A stretch of 64,000 nucleotides of DNA from Strongyloides papillosus (Eukaryota; Nematoda; Chromadorea; Rhabditida; Strongyloididae): positions 310,001-374,000 of the forward strand of contig SRSI01000012.1 of the NCBI GenBank assembly GCA_005656395.1, in the 5' to 3' direction. A model generated the notes under the pieces. That model made no database searches. It was given only the letters and a program-made list of their open reading frames with translations, and was not told the DNA's origin. Shown here piece by piece: positions 10,431 through 23,140 of the stretch. The number at the start of each line of letters is the position of its first letter. Position 1 is the stretch's first letter. The translations under genes and the position numbers were made by a program.

Positions 10431-10724
10431 TTAACTACTTCCAGCAACTTTTTTCTCTGAACACTGTCTACGGAGCCACCAAACAAAAATTGAAAGTGGT
10501 ACACAAATAGGTAATTGGACTAAATAAAGAGCGAGATAACAGATTTTAAATGAAAATATAAATTGAAGTATCTGAAAAGTTGTTGGAATACAACTTAAGA
10601 TATTTTTTTTCTCGACACTTTCTTGATCTTCTTGAAAATATATAGTATTAGTATTGTCAGTGATATGTAATGGGTTATTTGGTATACCTTCAAAGTTAGA
10701 AGACGTCTTTGTAATAGAGTACAT
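10431..10724 (-). CDS. Small membrane protein of unknown function upstream of ALG2
   Basis: 97-residue ORF from the first ATG (10724) to TAA 10433-10431; an in-frame upstream extension uses only TTG. The N-terminal half is polar (SNFEGIPNNPLHITDN); the C-terminal half holds a long hydrophobic stretch, PTTFQILQFIFSFKI then ALYLVQLPICVPLSIFVWW, enough for one or two membrane helices, followed by the basic tail LRRQCSEKK. I do not recognise the family. Its stop is 18 nt before the ALG2 start on the same strand, so both could come from one pre-mRNA. It could instead be a misread 5' UTR; conservation in relatives would decide. Confidence 0.5.
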   Translation of the reverse strand: MYSITKTSSNFEGIPNNPLHITDNTNTIYFQEDQESVEKKNILSCIPTTFQILQFIFSFKICYLALYLVQLPICVPLSIFVWWLRRQCSEKKVAGSS

Positions 10725-11631
10725 AAAAATGAAAGTATGAGAATAGAACAAGAATATACTATGTTCTATAGTCTAAAGGATTCTCTTAATATATAATAAG
10801 ATTAAAAAAATATCTTTTTAACGATATGATCAGGACTACAAAAACGGTAAAATATAATAATGTAAGAGTTAATAAAAGTTTAAGTAATAATAAAATAATA
10901 TAGGATAAGGTAAAATTTTTATACCTTTAAATAAAATTAAAAGGATACACTTTTTGTTATCTCTTTCTTGAAGTTCTAGAAATCATATATATTTAAAATC
11001 ATCCTCATATCTTGAATAAGAGGAGGTTCTAAAAGTTACTTCTTTTTCTAATTAATCATGGGTGTGTATGAGAAGATACATGACATTTGTGGATTTTATT
11101 TTCGGTTGTTACAATATATCTCTCTTCCCAAACTGAAGTTAGAGGTAGTTAAATTAATTAAAAGAGTATTGGTTGGTGATATGACCCTATGATAAGGAAC
11201 AGGATCCATCATCCCATGACCGACATATTCCTTTTTCATATTTTATAATTCCTTTGTGAGAAATAATTTAATATAAAGAAAAGATTAACATCTAATTTTG
11301 TTACACTTATAATTGAAATTCACTTTGCTTAATAAGATTGAAAATGACTTATAAAAATTGTTTTCTTCCATTGGTGAAAATATATACTTTTTTTGCCTTG
11401 TACATACATTTATTTTGTCATAAAGAGAAGATGTAATTTTTAACAAAACATAATATTTAATTCGAGAAAAATAAGAAATTTGATTAGATAACAAAGTTTA
11501 ATAATAACAATTCTAATACAAACAATATACTATACAAACAACTTCATCAATTTCCACTTATCATGATTACATTTTTAATAAGCAAAATAATAATTTCCAT
11601 TTTAATAAATAATTTATATTGATATTAATAA
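10725..11631. other. Divergent intergenic region before MFS transporter gene
   Basis: About 900 nt, AT-rich, holding promoters for the minus-strand ORF and the plus-strand transporter. An open frame on the minus strand at 11285-11494 has low-complexity composition and no start context, and is not called. Confidence 0.45.
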
Positions 11632-13443
11632 ATGCCTTTACCAAGTATTCATCTAATATTAATAACAGCTCTTATAAGTTTTTTCGCAAATTGGCAATTT
11701 GCTTATCAAGTAGGATATTATTAAGAAATAATGATAATTGTTATATATATTTATATCCTTTAGATAACATATATCAATCCATCATATGACATAATAAAAG
11801 AAGAAGCTGGATATGGGATGAAAAATAATTTAGAAATTGATTACGAGCTTGATAAAGAATGGTCTGGGTGGTGGGGATTAATTGTATCAAGCTTTTATCT
11901 TGGTTCTATTGTAGGATTTATACTAGTACCATATTTAATCTCTAGTTATGGTACACGTTTATCCTTTCTTTTTTCAACAATCCCAGCCATTATTGGTTGT
12001 CTTATTCAAATTCTTCCTAAAGTTTTCAATTCATATCAATGTATGAAAATATGGTAAAAATTTATATTTTAAAATTTTTCTTATTATAATAAATTTGGCA
12101 TGATATGTAAATGTCAGATTTACTATAGTTTGTTGCTCTAACATCACTTTGAGATAAGCATCAATCAGGTCAAATATATATATATTAATTTGTAAATTTC
12201 AAATTAGAAGATAAAAATTTTTATAGTTTTAGAGAGGAAAAATTTTAAAATATTTCTTGTTATGGGTAGATTTATTATCGGCCTCCAATCCGGATGTTCT
12301 CTTTCTTTACTTCCACTGTTTATCAATGAAATCAGTTTCAAATCTGAGACAACTTTCCTTTCAACATTCCAACAAATTTCTCAGGCCTTATCTACAATGA
12401 TTGGGTTGATTGTAGGATCAAATCAAATATTACCCACAAAAAATGAATATAAATATTTGACTTGTCAAGTTGTTGCAATAATTCCAACAATCGTTTTTTC
12501 TGTTTTTATCGCTCTTGCTCCAAATACTCCATTTTTTATCATGAAAAAATCTAATGACTTTAGATGTAAGGGAAAAAAAAATTTTTTTTTATATTATCTT
12601 ATAAAATCTTTAGGATTTTTTCCTTAAATAATGAATAGACAAATACGTATGTAGACACTTATTATATGATATATTTTAGCCTTGGAGAAATCTCTTATCT
12701 TTTATCGTGGGTCAACTTATCAACAAACTGAACATAGGTGTCTTCTCACACAAGCAATAGACGTCGAAAAAAAGAAAGACACATTTTTGAGGGATGGTAA
12801 AGAATTGTATTTAATTAAAGGAATTTTTATTGGTTGTCTTGCCTCTGTGTCTTATGCATTTACCGGTGATGACATAGTTGACTCGTACTCATCAACCATT
12901 ATCATCACTGCATTTCCAAATTTAAGAAAATTTTGGATTGATATGACAACTGTCTTTTTTTCATTTATTCTTCTTCTTTCTTCAGTTTTTGGTTCTTTGG
13001 TCATTCACAAAATTGGCACAAGAAATGCATTAATTTACGGAATTATTGGTACATCATTTAGTAATTTTTTCGCGTTTCTTGGAAATATTACTGGAACATT
13101 CTCTATAACAATTTTATCCTTTTGCGTATCAAAAATCTTTATTGGCATATGCGCAGGTGGCCCAGCCTGGTTTTTGATGGCTAGATTAGTTCCACCACAT
13201 TTATCCAACATTCTACAAGCCTTCTCAACTGGATGTATACTGGTAACAACTGGAATTTGCACTTTTCTTTATCCTGTACTTAACACTTATTTTAATTCTT
13301 ACAGCATTCTTATGCTAACAACGATACCTGAACTTATAATAGCCTTTATTCTTTACTTATTTCTACCGGAAGTAGAAAAGAAGTCTTATCAAGATATAGA
13401 ACACATATTTAGAAATTATTTTTTTTCAGGTTTATCTACCTAG
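11632..13443 (+). CDS. MFS sugar-transporter-like protein (SLC2/GLUT-type)
   Basis: Twelve-helix facilitator of the major facilitator superfamily. Inferred exons: 11632-11709, 11764-12040, 12227-12565, 12680-13443; 485 residues. The third join (12041-12226, 186 nt) is the least certain; it was chosen because it keeps the frame and yields FLVMGRFIIGLQSG, the GLUT 'GRFIIGL' region. Other GLUT-like marks: MPLPSIHLILITALISF (helix 1), WSGWWGLIVSSFYLGSIVG, FFIMKKSNDFRS followed by LEKSLIFYRG (ES.R.L...A...L...RG), GICAGGPAWFLMARLVP in the position of GLUT 'GPGPIPWF', and LPEVEKKSYQDI in the position of PETKG. The usual QLS and PESPRY motifs are altered, so sugar transport is inferred, not shown. 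Nematodes have many such divergent transporters. Confidence 0.82.
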
Positions 13444-16152
13444 CTCAATCGAAAAAATTATACTTTTTCGTCAAAAAGATAAGAGTTTATCAAAAAAAGC
13501 AATTTTAATTCTTAATTCTACCATTGCCCATTAACAACTATTTTAAATGTGCATTTAAAAACTAAAAAATGAGCTTTTTTTGCCTAAATATAAAATAAAA
13601 AACTAAAAATACATAATGTGGAAGTGATAAAATTTAGATAATTATATTTACATTGAAAAAAAAATATATCTTAAAATTATTTTGATTAAATTGTGTTTCA
13701 AAAATTTTTTAAAATCCTATATAGTGGAAAATTAAATTAATTTATGGTTACTCAAACTAAATATTAGTTTATAAAATTTTTCACCAATGATTACAATTAA
13801 TGCTCCTAAAGTAAATACAGTGTTGAAGAAGATATTATTTTTCACTCAAATTTCATTTTCCTTTATTTGTTGAGTAAGAATGAATGAAATATAAGTGAGA
13901 CAAAAATGCCATTTACCGATAAAAAGTTTTTCATGCTTGGTTTTAAAATTATAAAAGACAACAACGTAGTCTATGGTATAGTCATTTTTTTAATTACTAA
14001 TTGAATTGACTCATTTAAACGGAGTTAAGAATAGTGATTATAATAATGTATTAGGAAAAAGAATATGACTCTATTTTTTTATAATTATGTCTTTCGTAAA
14101 TCTTTAACTTCCTATGAAAATAAAATATACATTTCCTTTTATTTATTTTTTGATTGTATGTAAAAAATACTATACTTTATAAGGATAAAGGAAAAAACGA
14201 AGAAGAAAATTAGTTCTATAGAATAGAAATTAATTTTATTTTAAAGTCTTTTCTTCAAAAAAAATATTTTTTGATATATCAAGTATAAGTATATATTTTA
14301 TCAAACATTTAATACTCTTACACAACATTTAAGTATCTTCATTTTATTTAAAAATGTTTTTACATCTTATCATTATAATGTTTATTATGTTTGATAAATC
14401 CGTTTGTCTTCTTAAAAACTAAACCTTTGACGCTATGAAATAACGATATGACGATAAAAAAAATTATCTTTATGATATAAAAATTCTTTTGGTTATTAAA
14501 TTTAATTTTTTTAGAATTCATTTTTCTGAGAAATGGCTATAAATTGTTAGCATTCTTTTTTGATAAAATTTATTAATTCTAATTTTACAGTGTTTGTACT
14601 CATTCTTTGATTATCTTTATATTGAAATTTTAAAAATAATAAGCAAACCTAAATTATTTTAGCTAATTGTTTACAACTATATACATTCGTAAATATTTGA
14701 TAAATTACTCCTAAATTAATTTTATTAGTGGTTACTTTCATCTTTTAACAATCTTGTAAATATAATGTTAGTTTGGATTAATTATAATGTCTGTGGATTT
14801 TTTAAATGTCATTTAATTCATATTTTTCATTAATTCTTATATTTTTTAACTTTATCTCATATAGTTTGACAATTTTAATAAAATTAAAATTTTTCTCATT
14901 AAATGTTATGGCATTTAAAGTGTACCTAATATGTATTTATTTTCTTATTGTATTAAATTTTATTTTATTTTTTAAGAACTATTCTTTGGTTAATTCTAAG
15001 AAAAGGATGACGTATGTCCCATCTCTTTCTTCAAATTTTGTCATTCTCTCTCTCTCTTTTTAATGACATGATAAGAGAGTTTTAATGTTTTATTTCAATA
15101 ATTGATAAAAAAAATGACAAAATTTTATTATGTTAATTCTACATTTAATGAAAAATAAGAGAAAAGGAAATACATCAAATATTTAAATAACTGATTCTAT
15201 TTATCTTAGGATGTAAAATTTCCAAAATATTTTAAAGTAATTTTTTTTAATAATTTTAATTAATATTTTTCAAAAAATTTTTTACATAAGGAAGTATTCT
15301 ATTTTTGATTGCTTGCATTAAATTATCCTCTACATTATGATAAATAAATTTACTTTATCTCTATATATCCTTTTAAATGTTTATAAATTAAAAAAACTTT
15401 CACTTTTTTAACATGCAACTGCCAGTACAATTGATAAAAATGCTTGTTTTTTTTATAATTAACGACAATTTGTATGTATGTCTGGAAAGTTTTTTTATAT
15501 TTTAGCTGAATATGCTGTATGCATATATTTTCGTTATCATAATATAACTAAATATATGCATATATTTGACGCCTACATATATAAAACATTGTAATAATAA
15601 TGGCAAAAAGATAAAATATTATACATACGCACATACATGCGTATTCTTTTCTTTCAAATATATACTAAATTAACTCTAGTATTTAGCTTCAAAGTATGGA
15701 ATGTGTAAAACCATATTGCATCTCTTCCCTCTAACAAGCTGCTTATAATGTTTAATTTATCCTCATAACAATCCATCAGAATCCTTCTTTTTTTCTAATG
15801 CTCTTTTATATTATTAAATATCCATAAAATTTAACAAATATGTGTTTCATGAATAAATATACATACATAGCAAAACACTGCTTCACATTTTAATGACGTA
15901 TATGGCACTTAAAAATGTTTTTTTATTATATATCTTTATATTGTAAAATATACCATACGCGTATTTCTCTATCGGCTTACAAACATTTTCTCTTACCCAA
16001 ACAAACGATACATTTTTATCTGTTTATGAAAATGGTACATAATAAATATCTGAATATCACATATATCTTTTCATAGTAGAATCATAAATTTTTCAGAGAG
16101 TTGCTGAAGGCACAAGAATAACACAAAACATACATATTTGTAAGCGCTCGGG
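13444..16152. other. Long gene-free region upstream of cab-1
   Basis: 2.7 kb of very AT-rich DNA. I find no supported exon; the open frame at 14806-15063 is hydrophobic low-complexity sequence without family resemblance. Near 15519-15567 there is a direct repeat of ATGCATATATTT. The length suits a large neuronal promoter for the following gene, but that is inference. Confidence 0.5.
15519..15567 (+). repeat. Direct repeat of ATGCATATATTT, 37-nt period
   Basis: Two identical 12-mers at 15519-15530 and 15556-15567, each containing the palindrome ATGCAT. They lie about 600 nt upstream of the cab-1 start codon. Confidence 0.5.
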
Positions 16153-17431
16153 ATGCAACGGCGCTCACCAATATTTTTTGTAATCTTTTATTTAATATCC
16201 TTTTTTAATGTATCCAGTGCTTATTTGAATTTAGGTACGTTAATAATTATAAATAATTTAAAAAATTTATTACCAAAAAAAATATTTTTTCATTTTTTAC
16301 TTTCATGTTTATATAAAAATTATATTTGTTAATAAATAAATAATCACATGTTTATGTTTTATGTCTAGGCTCTAAATATGGATTAGAAAATAAATATCTA
16401 AGAGACCAAAATCCATATGAAGAAACTTTTTTAGAGCCTAATGAACAGCAACAATTTGTTGAACCAGAATCATATTATGATATTCCATATGATGTTAACA
16501 ATGAAAATCAACAACAGTTAACAGAAGATAGATATCCAAGTTATTACCAACCACCTTATGAACCAATGACACCTCAAAAAGCTGCTCGTCTCCAACAATT
16601 ACTAAAGGAATTAGAAGAAAATAAAGAATTTGTTGATATCAAAGCTAATATTCCACATCATAAAGAGAATGGTGAAACTGAACAATTTATAAGCCAAGAA
16701 CAAGATACCTCTCATGCTGAAGGTGAAGAAAAATCACAGAAAGAAGTTTTTGAGCCTACAGCTACTAAATCTGATGTAAAAGAGAAAGGATTACCAGCAA
16801 AACCTGTAAAAAAAGGACAATCAGAGTTTGTAGAATATGTTGAACCAGCTATTTCTAAAGCACAAAAGAATGTACAGAAATTGAATTTTATGGGCCCATC
16901 ATCAGATAAATCATCTTCCTCAATTGCCGGAGTATTTTCTAATGGAAATATTTTTATGGGAAGTAAGTTTATTAATTAATTATATTGCAACTTTATAAAA
17001 CAATTTTTTAAGTTGTCATGTCAATGTTAATTGTCGGTGTCATTCTTGGTACATTAACTGGTGGATATTACTATCGTAACATCTACCGTAATCAAGATCC
17101 AGATTTTTCTGATTTCACCCACTATTCACCAGCTGGTCCAGGACGTGATAAGAAATCAAAGAAATACATGAATGGACATTCTTTGGAGACAGGAGATGAT
17201 ACCCTTGCCTACAAAGCTCAACTTCAACATTATCAGCAAGCAAAACAAAAAATAATTTATGGTGATGATATTGTAGGAGAAGTTATACCAGGAGTAGATT
17301 ATGATGAAAATAATAGTGATGAAGAAGTTGATGGAGACAATAATTATTCCGTTTATGAATGTCCTGGATTAGCACCAACAGGTGATATTGAAATAACCAA
17401 CCCAAATTTTGATATCAATCCACGACAATAA
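16153..17431 (+). CDS. cab-1: CAB-1 / NPDC1 homologue, neuronal single-pass membrane protein
   Basis: Three exons, 16153-16234, 16369-16962 and 17013-17431, give 364 residues. A signal peptide (MQRRSPIFFVIFYLISFFNV) is followed by an acidic, Gln- and Pro-rich lumenal or extracellular region (about 29-220), a transmembrane helix SMLIVGVILGTLTGGYYY (encoded at the start of exon 3), and a cytoplasmic tail. The tail carries the family signatures GDDTLAYKAQLQHYQQAKQ and YECPGLAPTGDIEITNP, the latter almost identical to vertebrate NPDC1. In C. elegans CAB-1 binds AEX-3 and acts in synaptic signalling and defecation. The last acceptor is TTTTTAAG rather than TTTCAG. Family membership is very secure; the exact 5' end is less so. 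Confidence 0.93.
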
Positions 17432-18345
17432 AAATGATGATTAAGTTTAAAAAAAACAAAAAAAAAACGGCATTTTTTCAAAAACATTAGTCTATTCAAA
17501 TAACAACTTTTTGATTATATAATTTAATGCAGTCAAAAAAAAGTTGATTATCCACAATTGGATAATATAAATAAAATTATATTATCTAATGTGATATCAA
17601 CTCTAACTTTTATCAAATTTATTTAATTATACCGACATTTATGGATGCAGGAGTAATATGTGGCAGCAATGAAAATATGTGATCATTTGTAATATATAAT
17701 TAAACTTAATACTACTTTATGGAATGATGATCAAAATTTTATTTTTTTTATCATGAAACAAAAATATTCATTATATACTTCATGTCCCTATACTTACCCA
17801 ATTACCAATCAATACAATTTCATTCAATCTTTTTACAATTTAATTTTGAAGATAAAAATGAAATAGCCATCAAAAAGGTATTTTCAATTTTTAATGAACA
17901 ATGTTGTAATGGAAAGGAAATATGTAAACTTGTAGCTTTGTGTGGGATAAATGGGAAAAAATATATATATTATTAAATATATGTTATGATCTCTTTAACT
18001 TTTGATGTTTGAAAATTAAAAATTTTTTATTTTTTTTTATTGGAGCTCTTTTAAATGTGTGGGGTTATATACAAATCCGAAAATTGAATGTTTCCATTGG
18101 CGTTGTCTATTTTTCATTTATTTTAGTGATGTAAAATAAAATGATTTTTGGATTATCTTTGTTTTTTATTATTAATTTTTTGCCTAAGTTTCTTGTTGTA
18201 GGAAAAGTAATGTGAGAAGACAGAAAAAATTTTCTCTGTTATCAATTTTAATTTAATGTTGAAAACGTCATTCAAAACTTATCTTTTTAGGATAATCTTT
18301 GGTTTTTAGTAAATATTTAATTATATTTTTTTCAAAATTGTTACC
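17432..18345. other. Intergenic
   Basis: 914 nt AT-rich. An ORF at 17782-17976 (64 residues) has no family, no signal peptide and no splice support, and is left out. Confidence 0.45.
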
Positions 18346-18967
18346 ATGAGAAACGATACCGTTAATGAAGGTAATGAAAATCTCATCGATATTCTAAGTA
18401 AATTTTTAAATGTTAATAAAGAAATTGTTGAAATAATTAGTGTATTAAATAATTTCCATGAACAGATAAATTGTATCGAGAGGTGCCCTAAGGTTATGTT
18501 TACATATGAAAAATATCCAGAATGGAAGTGCAAAGTTAAATCAAAATTAGAATTTTTGTTGACAGAGAATTTTGATGATTTGATGGTATGTTTTTTTTCA
18601 AATATAAACTTTTGTTATTCATAAATGTCCATGAAATTCAAACACTGAAGCATTATTTAATTTTTCTACTTTATTAAAGTACAACTTTTTATTAATATTT
18701 CAGGAGAAAAATAATGAATGTTATTCTCTAATTAAATCATTTTATAATATCATTGAAAACCAACATTTGCCGATGGTTAGTATTTCATTTATGGATGATA
18801 TCACTGAAATAGGAATGATTATGAATGAATGTTGTTCTTATTATAATTCAATTGTAAATAATATTTCTATAGAATACCCATTAAAAACATTTACTATCAC
18901 TGAAGAGTCATCAACATTTCGAAAATTGTACAGTAAACTAATGAATGATATTAAATTTTTAAAGTAA
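18346..18967 (+). CDS. Hypothetical two-exon protein
   Basis: ATG at 18346, exon 1 to 18585, intron 18586-18703 (118 nt, GTATGT...TTTCAG), exon 2 18704-18967; 167 residues, both joins in phase 0. The protein looks helical and mildly acidic (NENLIDILSKFLNVNKEIVE), with scattered cysteines and no signal peptide or membrane segment. I recognise no family. The support is the clean splice pair that links two open frames with similar, non-simple composition. It is the first gene of the poorly conserved island that follows cab-1 and may be lineage-specific. Confidence 0.55.
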
Positions 18968-21900
18968 AAACAAAATTTCCTTTTAAATTTAAAAATAAAG
19001 TATTTAATATGTCAAAGCAATTAAAAATATTTACTTACATTTCATAAATTCTTGTATCTAATTAATTATTAAAAAATTCTTTAAATCACGTTGTAATTAT
19101 GTTAAGTGATAAATTTTTCATATTTTTAAATGTCATCATAATGTAGACATATGGAAAATGTTTTCATATTTCTGCTACATTTTCACCTCGAATCTGAAAG
19201 CATATGTTTAACTGGTAAATATTTATATGCTGAAAAGTACACTTCCTGTATTTTCAGTCGAGATTTTTATCGGCGACTTTTAAATGAATGCAAACTTTTT
19301 CATTTATAAAAATATTCATTTTTGACGTTTTACAATTAATTTATGGATATACGATACATTTATTTATGAAATATAATATTTTAGAGTATTGTCAATTAAA
19401 AACTTTTCTGGATAAAAAATATTTTTGAAAAACATTTTGCATACTTAAAAGATGTTATGATGAAAAAAGTTGTGGAATGTATTTTTAAAATCAGTATTTA
19501 TAGGATATAATAACAAATTAAATATACATCAACAAATATTTTAAGAGTGTTTTTATGTATAATGTTTCTCAAATGTGAGCAGCTATTTTTGTAATTCTAT
19601 GGCATCATAACAATTTTTAAAATTTAATAATGTTGTTATTACAATTTGTCAAGACATTTAATAACATATAATAAAAGGAAACTATTTCCTCGTTAATAAT
19701 GTAATATTTTATGTAACTAGGAGGAAGTTAACTTTTTAAAATAGTAATATTTTTAATACTTAATAATTTTGGTGATACAATAATTTTAATTTAATTTTTA
19801 AAGTTTAATTTTACGTTTGATGCTTTTGTATAATAATGGAACAACTAGTATGGGAATTTTTTCTTATAATTAAAAATTTTAAAATAACAAATTTAATTTA
19901 TTAACATGGAATATTTTTGACTTATATCCTGAAATTCCAAAAAATTTATTTAAAAATAAAACTTTATTTATTATTGTTAACATATAAAAGTTTAATTAAT
20001 ATTTATATGATAAAAGCTCTAAAATTACTATGTTCTTCAAAATAAATGTCGATTAAAATCAGTTAATTTTACAATGTTGTAAATCGTTAAAAGTTAGTAT
20101 TTTTAAATAGAATGACTATAATATTAAATGTTTTGGTCAACATCAAGTGTGTGGGGAGTTTATGAATTCATCTTTTTTTATTAATAACTTTTAAGTCGTT
20201 GAAAACATTAATAACTCTAAATTATTCTACAAATTCGCAAACTGTTGTACTTGTGTTAATTCTCATAAATTCCTTAAATCGTTATTCTCATAAACAATTC
20301 TCCCTTTCTTGTGAATCGTCAAATTTTTTATATCAACGTTGCAAATTACATTCAGTCGTTGAATTATAGAAAAATATAGCATTTTTCCCGAAGAAAACTA
20401 GTAATTTTCCAAAATTAAAGAGCAATTTTTTTAAATTAAAAAATGATTTGGTTAAAATTAAAAAGTAATTAAAGAATAAATAATATAAATATATAATAAC
20501 AACCACTGTAATATAAAAAGTACTCATAATTAAAATCTTCTTTTAATCCTTATTTATTTTTATGAAAACTGTAATTTCTATAATATCAAGTATAATTCAT
20601 CTTCTTCATTTGCTGTTGGTAATTTGCTTTTATTTTAAGAACTTTGTTATTAAGAAATTTTCCACTTCGTCCACAGTAAAAAATATGAAGATAGAATTCT
20701 GACCTTTATTAAAAATAACTATAATTTTTTTTGTATTTTTAATTTTATGTTTTCTAATATTATTGAAGATTTGTATGATTTTCTTGTATTGAAAATGATA
20801 ATAAACAAGTTCATAACAAGCAAGTCAATTAATTATATATATTCCATATTAATTTAATTGGTATAATTCCTTCTTGTTATTCTTCTAACTTTGGCTTCAA
20901 TCTTGTTTTAAGCTCATTTTGCCGATTACAATAAATTTCATAGGTAGTAAAGAAATCCTTCATTAATTCATTATTATATATTTCCTCCAGGAGTGTTAGG
21001 CTAAAGTAGCCACTAAATCGTTAGATTTTTTTGGCTAAAATTTGAATCTATCAGCATTAATTTTAGCAGTTATTAGTTTTATTTCACTATGTAAATTTAT
21101 ATGATACCTCACATTAAATTTTTTTAATGTTATTGCTAGAAATATTTTATCGTGAATGATAACACAAGTTGATTCATTATATATTTTCATACAAGATAGA
21201 CTGATCAAAGATATTGCCGTTTATCAACTCTAAAATTTACACGTTTTAACAACCTCTAGAGCTCTGTAATTCTAAAAGTAATTTCTCAGAGTGACAAAAA
21301 AATGTTTATTAAAAGAATTAAAATATACCGAAAAATAAACATGTCGATTAGGCAAATGCACTTTATACCAAAGAAATTGGTGCATTTAGTAATATTTGTA
21401 GCCTACAATTCTATCCATTTTGCATGATTTGTTGTTCTAACATCACCTACGGGAGATAATATTATGATTATGGTGGTTTAACTGACATGTTTAAGCTTTG
21501 TATGTAAAAATGAAGTTGCAAAATTTTGATAATTCATGCAAAAAGCATCATGCATTAACACGTATATAGATGAAAAATTTAAAAAAATTTATTTACGAGT
21601 AAATTATCAATGCAAAAAATTTGGAATCAATATTTTTAGTCTATATAAATCTCCAAAAACTCATATTAAATTGTTTAAATACCCTTAAGAAGAACTTTAA
21701 ATTTTTAATCAATTATGATATATAATAGGTTTTCCACTATTAAAATCATCATAAAATAAAATGAAGTGCTTATCAATTTTTTAAACAATGCAGAATTCTT
21801 TCTACATTTCTTCTAAATATTCAAGAAAAAAATTCTAATAAACGTAATTCATTTGTTAAAAACCTATTTTCACCTTCGAAGAAAAATACAGAATTACTCA

Positions 21901-22059
21901 ATATTTACATCAACATTGAATTTGGTATGAATGTTATGATTTTTTCTTCAAATGGGATTGAGGTGTAGTAACAAATTATGATAAATTGCACATAGGTAAT
22001 GTTTAAAAAGGTAAAAGACAAAAAGGAACTTAAGATCATGGTATAATAATTTAAAATAA
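18968..22059. other. Gene-poor AT-rich stretch
   Basis: About 3.1 kb in which no supported gene was found on either strand. Open frames such as 20333-20527 (minus) are low-complexity Phe/Asn/Lys sequence. A segment near 21429-21448 shares TTGTTSTCTAACATCAC-type sequence (one mismatch) with the long intron of the MFS transporter. Confidence 0.45.
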
Positions 22060-22427
22060 AAAATCATTAAAAATAGAAGAAATACTGATCCAGATATTTT
22101 TAAATCAAATCTTTCAGTAATAATATTTGAAGAAGGGTATGGACTGGTTGTTGCTTTACTTGTTTTGCAAAAAGTGGCTTTAAAATTTGAAAGAAAGGAG
22201 TAAGTTAAAACTGGTTTAGAGTATAATTTATAAAGTTTCTAACAGAAATCCATGAATATAGAAAAATCTATGGTTCAGGCATATTTCAAAATGATCTTTT
22301 AATTCAAAGATTAGCTAAAATCCAAACATTAGAGAGCTGTTTACCTAATCCTATTCCATATGAAAACGTTTATTTTGTAGGATATCTTCGTGTATCATTA
22401 AATAGAAATAAGCTATTCTTACAGCTA
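22060..22427 (+). pseudogene. Probable decayed protein-coding fragment, family unknown
   Basis: Two open stretches with protein-like composition: 22060-22200 (contains NTDPDIFKSNLSVIIFEEGY then GLVVALLVLQKVALKF) and 22227-22427 (contains IYGSGIFQNDLLIQRLAKIQ and LPNPIPYENVYFVGYLRVSL). Between them are a perfect donor (GTAAGT at 22200) and an acceptor (TTTCTAACAG ending 22245), but the two frames do not join across it, and neither side has a start or further exons. It looks like a gene remnant that kept its intron signals. I do not recognise the family. Confidence 0.35.
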
Positions 22428-23140
22428 TGAAAATATACGATAAACTTCTCAGTAGATATGATTAGAACAATAAAGTTCATATAAGTAGTGTTACTAGATA
22501 TGTTCAAATATTTTGAAAAAAACAAGAAATATAGACATTGGTGCTTGTCTAAGTTAGAAAATATTTATATTTTCTGTTTTTTACTGATAGTAAGTGATAA
22601 AAATTATAAAAAAATATTTAATCATTTGAAATGAAGTACTTTTATATCCAGAATTTATTTTCACGAAGCTATGCGGATTAAAATATTATAAATGTTTTAC
22701 TTCTTTTGAATATTCATTCATGTGATATTCTGGAAATATATTGAAAAAAGTTTAAAAAAATATTTCGGTTACATGAAAACTAAAAATTTGTTTTGCAACA
22801 GTTCGGATGACCATGAAATACATATATTAATTAAAAATTAATAGAATACTCGATTTTAGAGTTCAAAAATATAATTTTAATAAAATCATCACACTTTCAT
22901 ATCTCTCATCAAAAAATAATTTAATGATTATTATACGAGTAATTTTATAAAATCATATCTAAAAAAAACAATATTTATTTGATCATTCCAACTTTTAATA
23001 TAGAAATATTGTGTTTTTCGATTTAAATAATTTAAGTATTCAACAATCTTGTTTACTTGATCATAATTCAACCTTAAAAAAAGTATTTATATGACGAAAT
23101 TTCATATTTTTTTAATTTATTTTATTATTAATTTATTATA
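22428..23140. other. Intergenic upstream of astacin-like gene
   Basis: About 700 nt AT-rich, no supported ORF. Confidence 0.45.

Noticed and set aside
11285..11494. Minus-strand ORF of 69 codons
   Set aside because: Low-complexity AT-driven composition, no family and no splice or start context.
14806..15063. Hydrophobic ORF of 85 codons in the long gap before cab-1
   Set aside because: Phe/Leu/Ile-rich translation as expected from AT-rich DNA by chance; no acceptor, family or neighbour support.
17782..17976. 64-codon ORF downstream of cab-1
   Set aside because: No signal peptide, domain or convincing splice link to the two-exon gene at 18346.
20333..20527. Minus-strand ORF rich in Phe, Leu and Lys
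   Set aside because: Composition typical of non-coding AT-rich sequence.
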